Positions 1-6,980 of a stretch of DNA of 15,945 nucleotides are shown one piece after another. The DNA lies in assembly GCA_001723855.1 (NCBI GenBank), contig MCBC01000031.1:1-15945 (forward strand), given 5' to 3'. This stretch comes from Candidatus Altarchaeales archaeon WOR_SM1_86-2. GTDB taxonomy: Archaea > Altiarchaeota > Altiarchaeia > IMC4 > MCBC01. The notes beneath the pieces are model-generated. The model was given only the letters and a program-made list of their open reading frames with translations. It searched no databases and was not told where the DNA came from. A program made the translations under genes and the position numbers. The stretch's first letter is position 1; each line of letters starts with the position of its first letter.

Positions 1-399
1 ATGGAAGTATGGCTACCCAAAAAAAGAAAGTTATTTAACTTGGATTTTTTTGGGTGATGTAGCATCAGCTGTTCGTTTTTATCCTTTTTTCTCGTGCTAA
101 TGGGTTTGAATATTTGCCTCTTAAAATGGTGTGACAGAGAAGGATTTAGAAAATGGCAAATGGGGAGGATACCAAAAAGCAATTTTTCGATTTCTGCGGA
201 GATCGCCATTAAAATAAGATTTAATGAAAGAATTTAACCCTCAAAATGTTCTAAAAAAGTTAAATAGATTCCGTATTTATCAGATGCTAAATTAATATAT
301 TATGAATTTCACGCGATTTTTGAACACGACCAAAATTTTTTCTTGTTTTTTCTTTTTATTTTAAAATCCAAAAGGTAATATAATTTTATAGACATCTAT
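1..399. other. AT-rich non-coding region before tRNA-Asp
   Basis: I see no credible gene in these 399 bases on either strand. The ATG at position 1 opens a frame of only 18 codons. The region is AT-rich and has a nested hairpin near its left end (annotated separately). AT-rich runs such as TTTTAAAA around 358-366 lie about 25-30 bases ahead of the expected tRNA transcript start and could be its TATA box, but the whole region is AT-rich so this is weak. The window edge may hide the end of a gene to the left. Confidence 0.5.
16..54. repeat. Nested hairpin
   Basis: A perfect 10-base stem pairs CCCAAAAAAA (16-25) with TTTTTTTGGG (45-54). Its 19-base loop holds a second stem, AAGTT (28-32) with AACTT (37-41). 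The T-run on the plus strand could serve as a transcription end for a gene to the left. The hairpin-within-a-hairpin form recalls the larger elements elsewhere in the window, but no sequence is shared with them. Confidence 0.5.
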
Positions 400-472
400 G
401 CCCTGGTAGTGTAGTGGCCAATCATCCCAGCCTGTCGAGCTGGGGACCCGGATTCGAATTCCGGCCAGGGCG
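400..472 (+). tRNA. tRNA-Asp (GTC anticodon)
   Basis: A full cloverleaf can be drawn. The acceptor stem GCCCTGG (400-406) pairs with CCAGGGC (465-471), with discriminator base G472. The anticodon stem CCAGC (427-431) pairs with GCTGG (439-443) around the loop CTGTCGA, which puts the GTC anticodon at 434-436 and reads Asp codons GAC/GAT. The T arm CCGGA (448-452) pairs with TCCGG (460-464) around TTCGAAT. The D loop carries the usual GG. There is no intron, and the 3' CCA is not encoded, as in many archaeal tRNA genes. Confidence 0.96.
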
Positions 473-520
473 CTAGCAATATTTTAGAATGGATTTAGAA
501 AAAAGGGGGTTGGGCGAAGT

Positions 521-973
521 TTGCTCAAAAGAATACGATGGGGAGCGGTATTTGGACTTTTAGCGCTAATAGAGTTAATGATTATTATTGTTTTGTTGAT
601 GCCGCATTTAGGCGATGGCTGCGATGCCGACAAGGATATATGCATACTAAGATCATGGGTTGAGCCCAGTAAAATCAACACAGGAGATGAGAGCACCCTG
701 TTTGTTGAAGTAAAAAATGTCGGGGACAAAGACATTACTGTAAATGTATCCGTAAAATCCCGTAAGGGTGTGGTGTTTATAAACAGCGCTTTAGAGACCA
801 ACGATAGTAAAGGTTACAGTTCTATAGCTCCGGGAGGAACCAGAATACTTGACTTTCGGATAAAAGCAGCCGATGATGCACATGAAGGAAGGTATTTGTT
901 TGATATAGAGGTAAAAGAGGGGTCAGCCGCAGTAAAAGATACTGCTTATATCACGATTGCGAAGAAGAAATGA
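521..973 (+). CDS. Small membrane-anchored exported protein, Ig-like/CARDB-like domain
   Basis: This 150-residue protein begins at a TTG codon. The nearby ATG at 489 is in another frame that closes quickly, and an AAGGGGGT run (about 503-510) could be a ribosome site. Residues 8-28 form one hydrophobic segment after a short basic start, so the protein is probably anchored in the membrane with its C-terminal part outside the cell. Residues about 45-147 look like a beta-rich immunoglobulin-type domain of the CARDB/NEW3 kind: a WVEPSKINTGD opening, then FVEVKNVGDKDITVNV, then a final YLFDIEVKEG strand. Such domains usually mediate binding at the cell surface. No catalytic motif is visible and the specific role is unknown. 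The tRNA lies upstream, and the gene ends 5 bases before the convergent NERD gene. Confidence 0.75.
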   Translation: MLKRIRWGAVFGLLALIELMIIIVLLMPHLGDGCDADKDICILRSWVEPSKINTGDESTLFVEVKNVGDKDITVNVSVKSRKGVVFINSALETNDSKGYSSIAPGGTRILDFRIKAADDAHEGRYLFDIEVKEGSAAVKDTAYITIAKKK

Positions 974-978
974 AGAAC

Positions 979-1740
979 CTACGTTGAATAACTCAAAATA
1001 ACATCCAGTATTCTCTTCAACTCATCTTCATTGAACCCAGCCCTTGGCGCATAATTCTCGATGAAATCACATAGCTCATCAACTCTTAGGACCGTTACTG
1101 TTGGGTTATTTATATCCAATTTGACATCAGGGCGAGTAAACACGATCAATCCGGTAATCCATATATGGGGGGATCTGCGATTAAAAATCTCATTCTTGTG
1201 TTTCAGTATAAGGTCTTTTAAAACCTTGGCATTCCTCTTTACCTGAGTGCTGGGACTTCCTATTTTTATATCATAGGGTGTTCCTCCTCTGCCGATTTTC
1301 CTTCTGCCCCACTCATCGCCATCACAGACTACCTCTCCGGAAACATTTTTTGTTTCTATCACAAAGATTCCATTCTTGCCAAGCACTATGTGATCCGTGT
1401 CGCCCCTGTTTGGAGGCACAACAGCACCATTTACCAGATAATAATCGTCGCTCATTTTTTTTAGCGCATCAGCCACCATATCCTCGCCCTCTCCGCCAGA
1501 AACCCATGTGGAGTACTGCCTGTATGTAAAAACCCCCAAAACATAAGAGAGAGGGATTATAATCAGTGCGATTATTGTATAGGGGGAGCGAAAACCAAAT
1601 GTGGCGTGCAATTTAAGTCCTAAGATGTACACGACAAACCCCAAAATAAGAAGCATAATGAATATCGCTATCCAGCTTATCCTCAGGTGTATGTTCCGCC
1701 ACAAATACCTTGAGAGTTTTTTCTCTTTCAGAACACGCAT
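979..1740 (-). CDS. NERD-domain (nuclease-related) membrane protein
   Basis: The protein has 253 residues. Two hydrophobic segments (about 21-42 and 54-72) anchor it in the membrane. The rest is a cytoplasmic NERD domain (about 82-190), a family related to the PD-(D/E)XK nucleases. The expected core is visible: an acidic helix GGEGEDMV (82-89), then DTDHIVL (114-120) and GIFVIETKN (124-132), with D116, E129 and K131 as likely metal-site residues. All key residues are present, so a nuclease activity is possible, but the substrate is unknown for this family. Its start lies 57 bases from the divergent start of the next gene, across a very AT-rich shared promoter region (1741-1797). It converges with the upstream exported-protein gene. 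Confidence is high for the domain and low for the function. Confidence 0.87.
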   Translation of the reverse strand: MRVLKEKKLSRYLWRNIHLRISWIAIFIMLLILGFVVYILGLKLHATFGFRSPYTIIALIIIPLSYVLGVFTYRQYSTWVSGGEGEDMVADALKKMSDDYYLVNGAVVPPNRGDTDHIVLGKNGIFVIETKNVSGEVVCDGDEWGRRKIGRGGTPYDIKIGSPSTQVKRNAKVLKDLILKHKNEIFNRRSPHIWITGLIVFTRPDVKLDINNPTVTVLRVDELCDFIENYAPRAGFNEDELKRILDVILSYST

Positions 1741-1797
1741 TTTTATTTATATTTTTTATTAATATAATGGGAGCCTTAAAATAAGAATGTCTTTAAA

Positions 1798-2169
1798 ATG
1801 CCGGACGCAGATAATTTGATCAACCAGTTACAAGAAAGAGCCCGCAAAAAAGCAAGGGATAGCGAGAAAAGAGATATAGAAGAAAGGGCAATGGAGTATT
1901 TCAACGATAAAGTTGGTTATGGTGTGAAAAAAAATGTTGGCGTGCATACTAAGAAACAGTTTGGAGAAAGTATGAGGGGTCTTATCAGAGAGGAATTATT
2001 AAACCGCGGGGTTGAACAAATCCAACGATCGATCTCAGACGGAACAATCAAGTATATCGAAGAGTGCGTATCGAAACAACTTGATGAAAAAAGCGAAGAG
2101 TATATGCAAAAAGAAACAAAAGACCAGATACTCAGGATAGCAAGGGGGTTGGATATCTATGGGAGATAG
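1798..2169 (+). CDS. Hypothetical charged helical protein
   Basis: I do not recognise this 123-residue protein. It is very rich in Lys, Glu, Arg and Asp, has no hydrophobic segment and no Cys pair (a single Cys, in EECVSKQ), and should be mainly alpha-helical and soluble. The N-terminal half (about 8-35, LINQLQERARKKARD onward) has coiled-coil character. The C-terminal half has alternating charged helices. Base composition and codon use resemble the neighbours, and the ATG follows the AT-rich divergent region shared with the NERD gene, which supports a real gene. Another ATG at 1787 is out of frame. A hairpin-rich gap follows, so it is probably transcribed alone. Confidence 0.65.
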   Translation: MPDADNLINQLQERARKKARDSEKRDIEERAMEYFNDKVGYGVKKNVGVHTKKQFGESMRGLIREELLNRGVEQIQRSISDGTIKYIEECVSKQLDEKSEEYMQKETKDQILRIARGLDIYGR

Positions 2170-2401
2170 TTTTCAAGATTCCGGGTAAATATCTTGCTAT
2201 TATCGAAAAGGGAAAACAACAGTCGCTCCCTTCCCGACCCACCCACAGTAATTCAATTCTCCCTGCTTCAGGCGTAATTATGGCGTTGATATTCTGCCTT
2301 CCGGCAGTGATTAAAAAGAGATGTTTTCTTTGCATATTAAATGTTTTGAAATTTCCTTGCCAAAAAAACACGAAAATGTTTGATAGGGACTAAGATCGGG
2401 C
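2170..2401. other. Intergenic stretch without a recognisable gene
   Basis: I see no supportable gene here. A minus-strand frame across 2132-2371 has no family features and overlaps the end of the preceding gene. A small hairpin, CTGCC (2294-2298) with GGCAG (2303-2307), is present. GC content is uneven, with a C-rich part around 2225-2250, so the stretch could include a decayed gene, but nothing in it can be identified. Confidence 0.45.
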
Positions 2402-2515
2402 TTTTTATTGTATTGAAAACTATATAGTTTTCAATGCTAAAATGCTCAAAATCACTTCGTGATTTTGGCACACAAAATTCCCCATTGGAATTTTGCATGA
2501 ATTTGCACTGCAAAT
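2402..2515. repeat. Cluster of four hairpins bounded by a duplicated AT-rich motif
   Basis: Four consecutive inverted repeats are visible: a perfect 24-base palindrome (2412-2435); CAAAATCAC/GTGATTTTG with loop TTC (2447-2467); CAAAATTCC/GGAATTTTG with a 5-base loop (2473-2495); and AATTTGC/GCAAATT with loop ACT (2500-2516). The cluster begins with a 24-base AT-rich motif (2402-2425, starting TTTTTATTGT) that recurs at 2516-2539 with about 20 of 24 matches. This suggests the hairpins were inserted into, or duplicated with, the neighbouring element. Confidence 0.7.
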
Positions 2516-2626
2516 TTTTTATTGTTATATAAACTATATGTTTGTTAAGCGCATTAGGGGTTGGAGCGGAGCGGAAACCCCTATATTCGCTATGATGATC
2601 AACCTTTCAGAAGGTTGTTTTTATTG
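2516..2626 (+). repeat. Modular hairpin element, copy 1 (short form)
   Basis: In order the element has the AT-rich 24-base motif (2516-2539), GCATT (2551-2555), the stem AGGGGTT/AACCCCT (2556-2562 with 2576-2582), the spacer CTATATTCGCTATGATGATC (2581-2600), and the stem CAACCTT/AAGGTTG (2600-2606 with 2611-2617) followed by TTTTT. Bases 2577-2625 are identical over 49 bases to 6686-6734 in copy 2. Both stems have small loops here, so this looks like the undecorated form. It lies between two plus-strand genes. Confidence 0.85.
2600..2622 (+). terminator. Stem plus T-run at end of hairpin element copy 1
   Basis: The 7-base perfect stem CAACCTT/AAGGTTG with loop TCAG is followed directly by five T residues. 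In bacteria this would read as an intrinsic terminator. Archaeal RNA polymerase stops mainly at T-runs, so ending of the upstream transcript here is plausible. The same sequence ends copy 2. Confidence 0.4.
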
Positions 2627-2645
2627 ATTTACATGGGTATTATGG

Positions 2646-2654
2646 TTTATATTA
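2646..2654 (+). promoter_or_regulatory. TATA-like box for the glycosyltransferase gene
   Basis: TTTATATTA is centred 26 bases before the GTG start at 2676, the usual archaeal TATA-to-transcript-start distance, so the mRNA may be leaderless. The background is AT-rich, which limits certainty. Confidence 0.45.
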
Positions 2655-2675
2655 CGACCGAATTAAATTTATAAA

Positions 2676-3665
2676 GTGAAAGTATGTCTATACCTCGAGC
2701 TTGAAGATAAATTTAAAGTTGCTGGAATTGGTTCCGCGATAAAAAATCAAAGGAGAGCGCTTGACTTGAACGGGGTTGAGCACACATCAAATCCAAAAGA
2801 TAAGTTTGACATCATACATATAAACACCATAGGTCCCAAATCGTTATATCATGCAAAAAGGGCTCATCTTAAGGGTAAGAAAGTTGTATTACATGCACAT
2901 ACAACTGCCGAAGACTTCAGCGACAGCTTTTTTTTAAGCACCAAACTTTATCATCCGCTGCGAAAATATCTCTCGTTTTATTACAATTGCGGCGATATTG
3001 TGTTGGTTCCGTCCGGATATACGAAGCAGATATTGTTGAGTTATGGCATAAAGAAACCGATAAAGGTCATAAGTAACGGCATTGAGATAGAAAAGTTCGG
3101 TAATATGGGGGATAAGAGAAATGTTTATAGAGAAAAATACGGTCTGCGTAACACAGTAGTTTTTTCGGTCGGGTTAGTACTTCCAAGAAAAGGGATCCCG
3201 ACATTTATTGATACTGCAGAGCACTTTGACAACAAATTTGTGTGGTTTGGAAAGATCTATAGAAAACTGTTATCCAGGAAGTTTATCAAGTTGATAGATA
3301 ATCCCCCGGGCAATGTGCTCTTTACAAACTATGTTAACGATATCACCGCAGCATATGCCAGCGGAGATATCTTTTTCTTCCCTACCAGAAATGAGAACCA
3401 GGGTATTGTCATCCTGGAAGCGATGGCTGCAAAAAAACCCATGGTCTTAAGGGATATTCCTGTTTTTGACTGGCTTACTCACGAAAAGAATTGCTTAAAA
3501 TCTCAAAACAGGGAGGGTTTTGTTGAGCAATTACAGGCATTAATGAATGACGAGCGGCTGCAGAAGAAATTGGTTCAAAACGCATACCGGGATGTCCGGG
3601 ATCACAGCCTTGAGAAGGTCGGGGGGAGATTGAAAGGCGTGTATGAAGAAATATTGTCTTTTTAA
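2676..3665 (+). CDS. GT4-family glycosyltransferase, glycolipid-synthase-like
   Basis: This 329-residue protein is a retaining GT-B glycosyltransferase of family GT4. The N-terminal acceptor domain has a GIGSAIKNQ segment (17-25), DIIHINTIG (45-53) and HAHTTAEDF (73-81). The C-terminal donor-sugar domain has SVGLVLPRKG (164-173) and the diagnostic E-x7-E pair E240/E248 in ENQGIVILE. From memory these blocks resemble bacterial CpoA-type enzymes that add a second sugar to glucosyl-diacylglycerol, so an archaeal glycolipid is a plausible acceptor; this is inference. There is no clear membrane segment, so it probably acts at the inner membrane face. The GTG start was chosen because it sits 26 bases after a TATA box and gives the usual N-terminus of the family. 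No other sugar genes are adjacent. Confidence 0.88.
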   Translation: MKVCLYLELEDKFKVAGIGSAIKNQRRALDLNGVEHTSNPKDKFDIIHINTIGPKSLYHAKRAHLKGKKVVLHAHTTAEDFSDSFFLSTKLYHPLRKYLSFYYNCGDIVLVPSGYTKQILLSYGIKKPIKVISNGIEIEKFGNMGDKRNVYREKYGLRNTVVFSVGLVLPRKGIPTFIDTAEHFDNKFVWFGKIYRKLLSRKFIKLIDNPPGNVLFTNYVNDITAAYASGDIFFFPTRNENQGIVILEAMAAKKPMVLRDIPVFDWLTHEKNCLKSQNREGFVEQLQALMNDERLQKKLVQNAYRDVRDHSLEKVGGRLKGVYEEILSF

Positions 3666-3666
3666 T

Positions 3667-3724
3667 ATGTATTAGAAAGTATATACCTTCTAATAATACA
3701 TAAAAATTTCCAAAGGAAATTTTT
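3667..3724. repeat. Two adjacent inverted repeats after the glycosyltransferase
   Basis: The first (3667-3701) is an imperfect palindrome: ATGTATTAGAA pairs with TTCTAATAATACAT apart from a 3-base bulge, and the centre contains the self-complementary GTATATAC. The second (3702-3724) is a perfect 10-base stem, AAAAATTTCC/GGAAATTTTT, with loop AAA, followed by TTTTC. They start directly after the stop codon and may end the glycosyltransferase transcript. They share style, but not sequence, with the modular elements. Confidence 0.65.
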
Positions 3725-3740
3725 CTTGTTTAGTTTTTAT

Positions 3741-3749
3741 TTTTATAAA
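3741..3749 (+). promoter_or_regulatory. TATA-like box for the CBS-domain gene
   Basis: TTTTATAAA is centred about 27 bases before the ATG at 3772, which fits a leaderless archaeal transcript. Confidence 0.45.
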
Positions 3750-3771
3750 GGAAATAATATAAGGAATTGAA

Positions 3772-4341
3772 ATGGAAGATGTAAGAAATGACATAAAGGT
3801 CGGGGATGCTATGACATCAGGTATTATAAACGTTAAACCGGATGATGCCGTGCAGACGGTGGCGAAGGTTATGAAGGAAAGCGATATTGACTCGGTGATT
3901 GTTATGGACAAAGGCACAGGTGTTGGGATTATAACAGAGAGGGATATTATCTGGAAAATTGTTGCAGAGAGGAGGGATCCGGAGAAGGCCAGAGCAAAAG
4001 ACATAATGGCCTCTTCGCTGATCACTATATCCCCCGGCGATTCGATAGAATATGCTGCCCAGATGATGCGGGACAATAAGGTCAGGAGACTGCCCGTTGT
4101 CAGCGGAAAGAAAGATTTGATGATTATAGGCATAATAACGGAGGATGACATCATCAGGATGGAGCCCGGATTACATAAGTTGATAGAGGAGTATAGTAAA
4201 TGGGATATTTCTAACTTAACGATTGACGAAGGAACCTTATCCGGAATATGTGAGATATGCGGGAATTATTCTGATGATTTGAAGTCGGTTGAAGGAAGGA
4301 TGCGATGCGAGGATTGCATCGATTTCGAGAGCGAATTATAA
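3772..4341 (+). CDS. Tandem CBS-domain protein with C-terminal zinc ribbon
   Basis: The protein has 189 residues. Two CBS domains (about 10-66 and 74-133) form a Bateman module. Each has the usual opening (VGDAMTSGIINVKPDD; AKDIMASSLITISPGD) and ending (GIITERDIIWKIV; GIITEDDIIRM). Such modules bind adenine nucleotides and act as regulatory sensors. The tail holds two CxxC pairs, C160/C163 and C179/C182, a likely zinc ribbon seen in some archaeal CBS proteins. There is no catalytic domain, so it probably regulates a partner or binds nucleic acid; the target cannot be inferred. The gene sits 57 bases upstream of rrp41 in the same direction, but a TATA-like sequence between them suggests separate transcription is possible. 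Confidence 0.9.
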   Translation: MEDVRNDIKVGDAMTSGIINVKPDDAVQTVAKVMKESDIDSVIVMDKGTGVGIITERDIIWKIVAERRDPEKARAKDIMASSLITISPGDSIEYAAQMMRDNKVRRLPVVSGKKDLMIIGIITEDDIIRMEPGLHKLIEEYSKWDISNLTIDEGTLSGICEICGNYSDDLKSVEGRMRCEDCIDFESEL

Positions 4342-4398
4342 GTTCTTTGCGCATTCTAAGTCTGAATCCATGTGTTTATAAAATTTTAAAAAAATAAA

Positions 4399-5112
4399 AT
4401 GAAAGAGGAAGTAAGATTAATTGGTGAAAACGGTTTAAGATTGGACGGCAGAAAAGTTGATGAATTGCGCCCAATAAAAATGGAGGTCGGGGTTCTTAAG
4501 AGAGCGGAAGGTTCAGCATATCTTGAGTGGGGTAAGAATAAGGTGATTGTGGCGGTTTATGGACCGAGAGAAGCGCATCCGATGCGTATTCGCGACCCTA
4601 CAAAGGCAATAATCAGATGCTATTACAACATGGCCGCTTTCTCCGTAGAGGATAGAAAACGCCCGGGGCCGGACAGAAGATCGGTTGAGATCTCAAAGGT
4701 TATCAGCGATGCCTTTGAATCCGTGGTTTTGACAGAGAAGTATCCCAATTCTGCAATAGATGTGTTTATTGAAATCTTACAGGCAGATGCCGGAACACGG
4801 TGTGCTGGATTAACATGCGCGACTTTAGCGTTGGTTGACGCGGGCATACCAATGAAAGATCTCATTGCCGCTTGCGCCGCAGGGAAAGTTGATGGAGAAA
4901 TAGTTCTTGATTTGATGAAGGATGAGGATAATTTAGGGGAAGCGGATCTGCCGGTTGCGGCATCTCCAAGAAATAATGAAATCTCACTTCTGCAATTGGA
5001 TGGAAATCTTACAAAAGAGGAATTTAATAAAGCATTGGAATTGGCAACAAAAGGAGTTTTAGAAATTTGTGAAATGCAGAAAGAAGCATTGATGAAAAAA
5101 TATAAAAAATGA
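4399..5112 (+). CDS. rrp41: Exosome complex catalytic subunit Rrp41
   Basis: This 237-residue RNase PH-type protein is the active subunit of the archaeal exosome, which degrades RNA 3' to 5' with phosphate and can add tails to RNA. Family blocks are [14 protein letters not shown] (13-26), EGSAYLEWG (37-45), [13 protein letters not shown] (89-101, RNA- and phosphate-binding arginines) and GEADLPVA (180-187), where D183 should be the catalytic aspartate. The length is normal. The start codon overlaps the next gene's stop-start layout in the usual way: rrp42 begins inside this stop codon, so the two are co-transcribed and form the hexameric ring. In many archaea rrp4 and an SBDS homologue lie just upstream; here a CBS protein does. 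A TTTATAAAA box at 4375-4383 is slightly close to the start. Confidence 0.97.
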   Translation: MKEEVRLIGENGLRLDGRKVDELRPIKMEVGVLKRAEGSAYLEWGKNKVIVAVYGPREAHPMRIRDPTKAIIRCYYNMAAFSVEDRKRPGPDRRSVEISKVISDAFESVVLTEKYPNSAIDVFIEILQADAGTRCAGLTCATLALVDAGIPMKDLIAACAAGKVDGEIVLDLMKDEDNLGEADLPVAASPRNNEISLLQLDGNLTKEEFNKALELATKGVLEICEMQKEALMKKYKK

Positions 5113-5882
5113 ATGTTGAAGCATGTTTGAAGAGGGATTATGTTAGGATATTGGCAAATAATAACGAAAGAGCGGATTCGAGAAAGTTTGACGAGCACAG
5201 GCAAATAGAAATACAGAAATCATATGTTTCTGACAAGGCTGAAGGATCAGCGTTGGTAAAACTGGGCAACACATCTGTTCTTGTCGGAATAAAGATGGAT
5301 ACGGGAGAACCGTTTCCAGATCGCCCGCAAGAAGGGGTTATGATGGTAACTGCGGAATTAAGACCTGGCGCATCCCCTTATTTTGAAACCGGTCCTCCGA
5401 GAGAAGAGGCGGTTGAACTTGCAAGGGTGGTTGACAGGGGCATTCGCGAGTCTAAGGCAATTGATTTAGGTAAGTTATTTATCGAAGAGGGCAAGGTCTG
5501 GATGGCTTTTATTGACATTCACGTCCTGGACGACGGGGGCAATCTGATAGATACTGCAGGGATAGCTGCGATAACTGCTTTATTGAATTCGAGAATGCCA
5601 AAGTATGAAGACGGTGTTGTTGTAAGGGGGGAATGGAACGGGAAACTGCCTGTCTCAAGAACCCCCATACCGTGCACATTCGTGAAAATCGGGGATAAGA
5701 TACTGCTGGACCCGACAACGGACGAGGAATATGCAATGGATGCCCGCCTGACCATCGCAACAACAGATACTCTAAATGCCATGCAGAAGGGGGGAACGGG
5801 AACATTCACAAAGAATGAAATACAGCGTATGGTGGATATGGCATTTGAGAAGGGCGGTGAAATAAGGAAACTTGTTGAATGA
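5109..5882 (+). CDS. rrp42: Exosome complex structural subunit Rrp42
   Basis: At 257 residues this is the RNase PH-type partner that alternates with Rrp41 in the exosome ring. It carries the family blocks [36 protein letters not shown], the [21 protein letters not shown] core, and [13 protein letters not shown] near the C-terminus. Rrp42 itself lacks the catalytic aspartate, but its arginines help hold RNA. The ATG at 5109 overlaps the rrp41 stop codon (ATGA), a sign of translational coupling. It ends 4 bases before the convergent pyrH stop. Genes for L37Ae and RNA polymerase subunit P, which often follow in archaea, are absent here. Confidence 0.97.
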   Translation: MNVEACLKRDYVRILANNNERADSRKFDEHRQIEIQKSYVSDKAEGSALVKLGNTSVLVGIKMDTGEPFPDRPQEGVMMVTAELRPGASPYFETGPPREEAVELARVVDRGIRESKAIDLGKLFIEEGKVWMAFIDIHVLDDGGNLIDTAGIAAITALLNSRMPKYEDGVVVRGEWNGKLPVSRTPIPCTFVKIGDKILLDPTTDEEYAMDARLTIATTDTLNAMQKGGTGTFTKNEIQRMVDMAFEKGGEIRKLVE

Positions 5883-5886
5883 AAAG

Positions 5887-6573
5887 TCACTCGATAACAC
5901 TCCCGACAAACTTCTTGCCTGAAACCGCATCCCTCATATTCTCAAGGTCCCTGCCGTCAAGAACACAGGTCCTTATCCTGGATCTTTTCATCACTTTTGC
6001 CGCGACAAGGTCAATAATAGTTGATCTGCCGGCGGTCGCTTCACCCCTTCCGACAATCTCTATCAATTCATCAAAGTTCAATCTTTCAATCTTCTCCGCA
6101 CCAGGATCTTTTTTCGGATCCGCCGTATAAACGCCGTCTATGGATGTGGCATTTATCAGCAGGTCTGCTCCAGTATATTCCGCAAGCATCGCTGCTACTC
6201 CGTCAGTTGTGTGCCCGGGATGCGTGCCGCCCATAACAGCCGCCCCGTGATGACCCATCTCTCTTGCGGCACCCTCTATTGTCAAAGCGGGTTTTTTATT
6301 TACCCTTACCCCGATCCCGTGAAGTGATGCTGTCAGCAGCATGGCATTCAACCTGCTCGCCTCTATACCGATTAAATCGGAAAAGAACTCCGATGCTCCA
6401 AAGCTTCGAGATACCGAAATATAATCTCTCGCGATCCTGCCTCCCCCCACAACTATTCCAACGGAATGCCTTTCAGACAACTCTTTTACAAATCCTGAGA
6501 ACCTTTTGATATATTCAACATCCAGGTTCAGGGGGGCGATAATCGACCCTCCAATCGAGATCACAATTTTCAT
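5887..6573 (-). CDS. pyrH: UMP kinase, archaeal type
   Basis: This 228-residue amino-acid-kinase-fold protein converts UMP and ATP to UDP in pyrimidine synthesis. Motifs in order are MKIVISIGGSI (1-11, phosphate loop), VVGGGRIARDYI (41-52), the GIEASRLNA block (69-77) typical of archaeal UMP kinases, PGHTTDGVAAMLAE (119-132), and NATSIDGVYTADP (141-153) for ATP binding. The length matches the short archaeal form. The start codon touches a hairpin-rich element (copy 2), so the AT-rich end of that element may supply its promoter or leader. Related carbamate/aspartate kinases share the fold, but the archaeal UMP kinase blocks make this call firm. Confidence 0.93.
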   Translation of the reverse strand: MKIVISIGGSIIAPLNLDVEYIKRFSGFVKELSERHSVGIVVGGGRIARDYISVSRSFGASEFFSDLIGIEASRLNAMLLTASLHGIGVRVNKKPALTIEGAAREMGHHGAAVMGGTHPGHTTDGVAAMLAEYTGADLLINATSIDGVYTADPKKDPGAEKIERLNFDELIEIVGRGEATAGRSTIIDLVAAKVMKRSRIRTCVLDGRDLENMRDAVSGKKFVGSVIE

Positions 6574-6740
6574 TTTTATTGTAATATAAATTATATGCTT
6601 ATTAAGTGCATTAGGGGTTGGAACGAAGTGGAAATATACAAAACACTATGTGTTTTGTATGTGTAAGACACGAAGTGTCTTAAACACCCCTATATTCGCT
6701 ATGATGATCAACCTTTCAGAAGGTTGTTTTTATTACTTAT
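6573..6740 (+). repeat. Modular hairpin element, copy 2 (expanded G-stem)
   Basis: This is the same element as copy 1. It has the AT-rich 24-base motif (6573-6596), GCATT (6608-6612), AGGGG (6613-6617) and CCCCT (6687-6691), the CTATATTCGCTATGATGATC spacer, and the CAACCTT/AAGGTTG stem plus T-run (6709-6731). Here the loop of the G/C stem has grown by two hairpins: an 11-base stem (6636-6646 with 6650-6660, loop TAT) and AAGACAC/GTGTCTT with loop GAA (6665-6681). The AT-rich end overlaps the pyrH start codon on the other strand, so it may be part of the pyrH promoter. Confidence 0.88.
6709..6731 (+). terminator. Stem plus T-run at end of hairpin element copy 2
   Basis: The stem CAACCTT/AAGGTTG with loop TCAG and five T residues is identical to the one ending copy 1. 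No plus-strand gene ends just upstream, so if it stops transcription, the transcript would be that of the element itself. Confidence 0.3.
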
Positions 6741-6764
6741 GGTTTTTGTTTATAAAAATTTCTT

Positions 6765-6980
6765 CTATTTTTTAAGTTTATACAAACCATAGACAATCAC
6801 GGCAAATACCGCGATTATGCCTAAAACCATCATAACTATGCCGGTTACAGCCGTAAGCGTTAGCGTATCAAAGCGCTGCGCACTCCAATCTGGTGATGTT
6901 AATAACGAAAATATTCCAATGAAGAACAGCATTATGCAAAGTGCTGCACCCAGGATAATTTTAGTTAAAGGTTTAACCAT
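6765..6980 (-). CDS. Small two-helix membrane protein
   Basis: This 71-residue protein has two strong hydrophobic segments (about 8-27 and 44-66) joined by a short loop ([10 protein letters not shown]), and it ends in KLKK. It is probably an integral membrane protein with both ends inside the cell. I do not recognise the family. Its start overlaps the end of larB by 16 bases on the same strand, so it is very likely made from the same transcript. That overlap and the neat hydrophobic pattern are the main evidence that it is real. A role in metal uptake or cofactor work with LarB is only a guess from position. Confidence 0.68.
   Translation of the reverse strand: MVKPLTKIILGAALCIMLFFIGIFSLLTSPDWSAQRFDTLTLTAVTGIVMMVLGIIAVFAVIVYGLYKLKK

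Noticed and set aside
400..520. Integration site at the tRNA-Asp gene
   Set aside because: No integrase gene and no second copy of the tRNA 3' end is visible in the window.
489..563. Short frame from the ATG at 489
   Set aside because: It ends after about 24 codons and overlaps the better-supported frame from 521, which has a membrane anchor and folded domain.
2132..2371. Minus-strand frame of 79 codons
   Set aside because: It overlaps the end of a better-supported plus-strand gene, shows no family motif and has no clear promoter.
2402..2626. CRISPR array
   Set aside because: The repeats are inverted and of unequal length and sequence, with no regular repeat-spacer spacing and no cas genes nearby.
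5509..5890. Minus-strand frames under rrp42
   Set aside because: They are shadows of a firmly identified exosome subunit and have no motif of their own.
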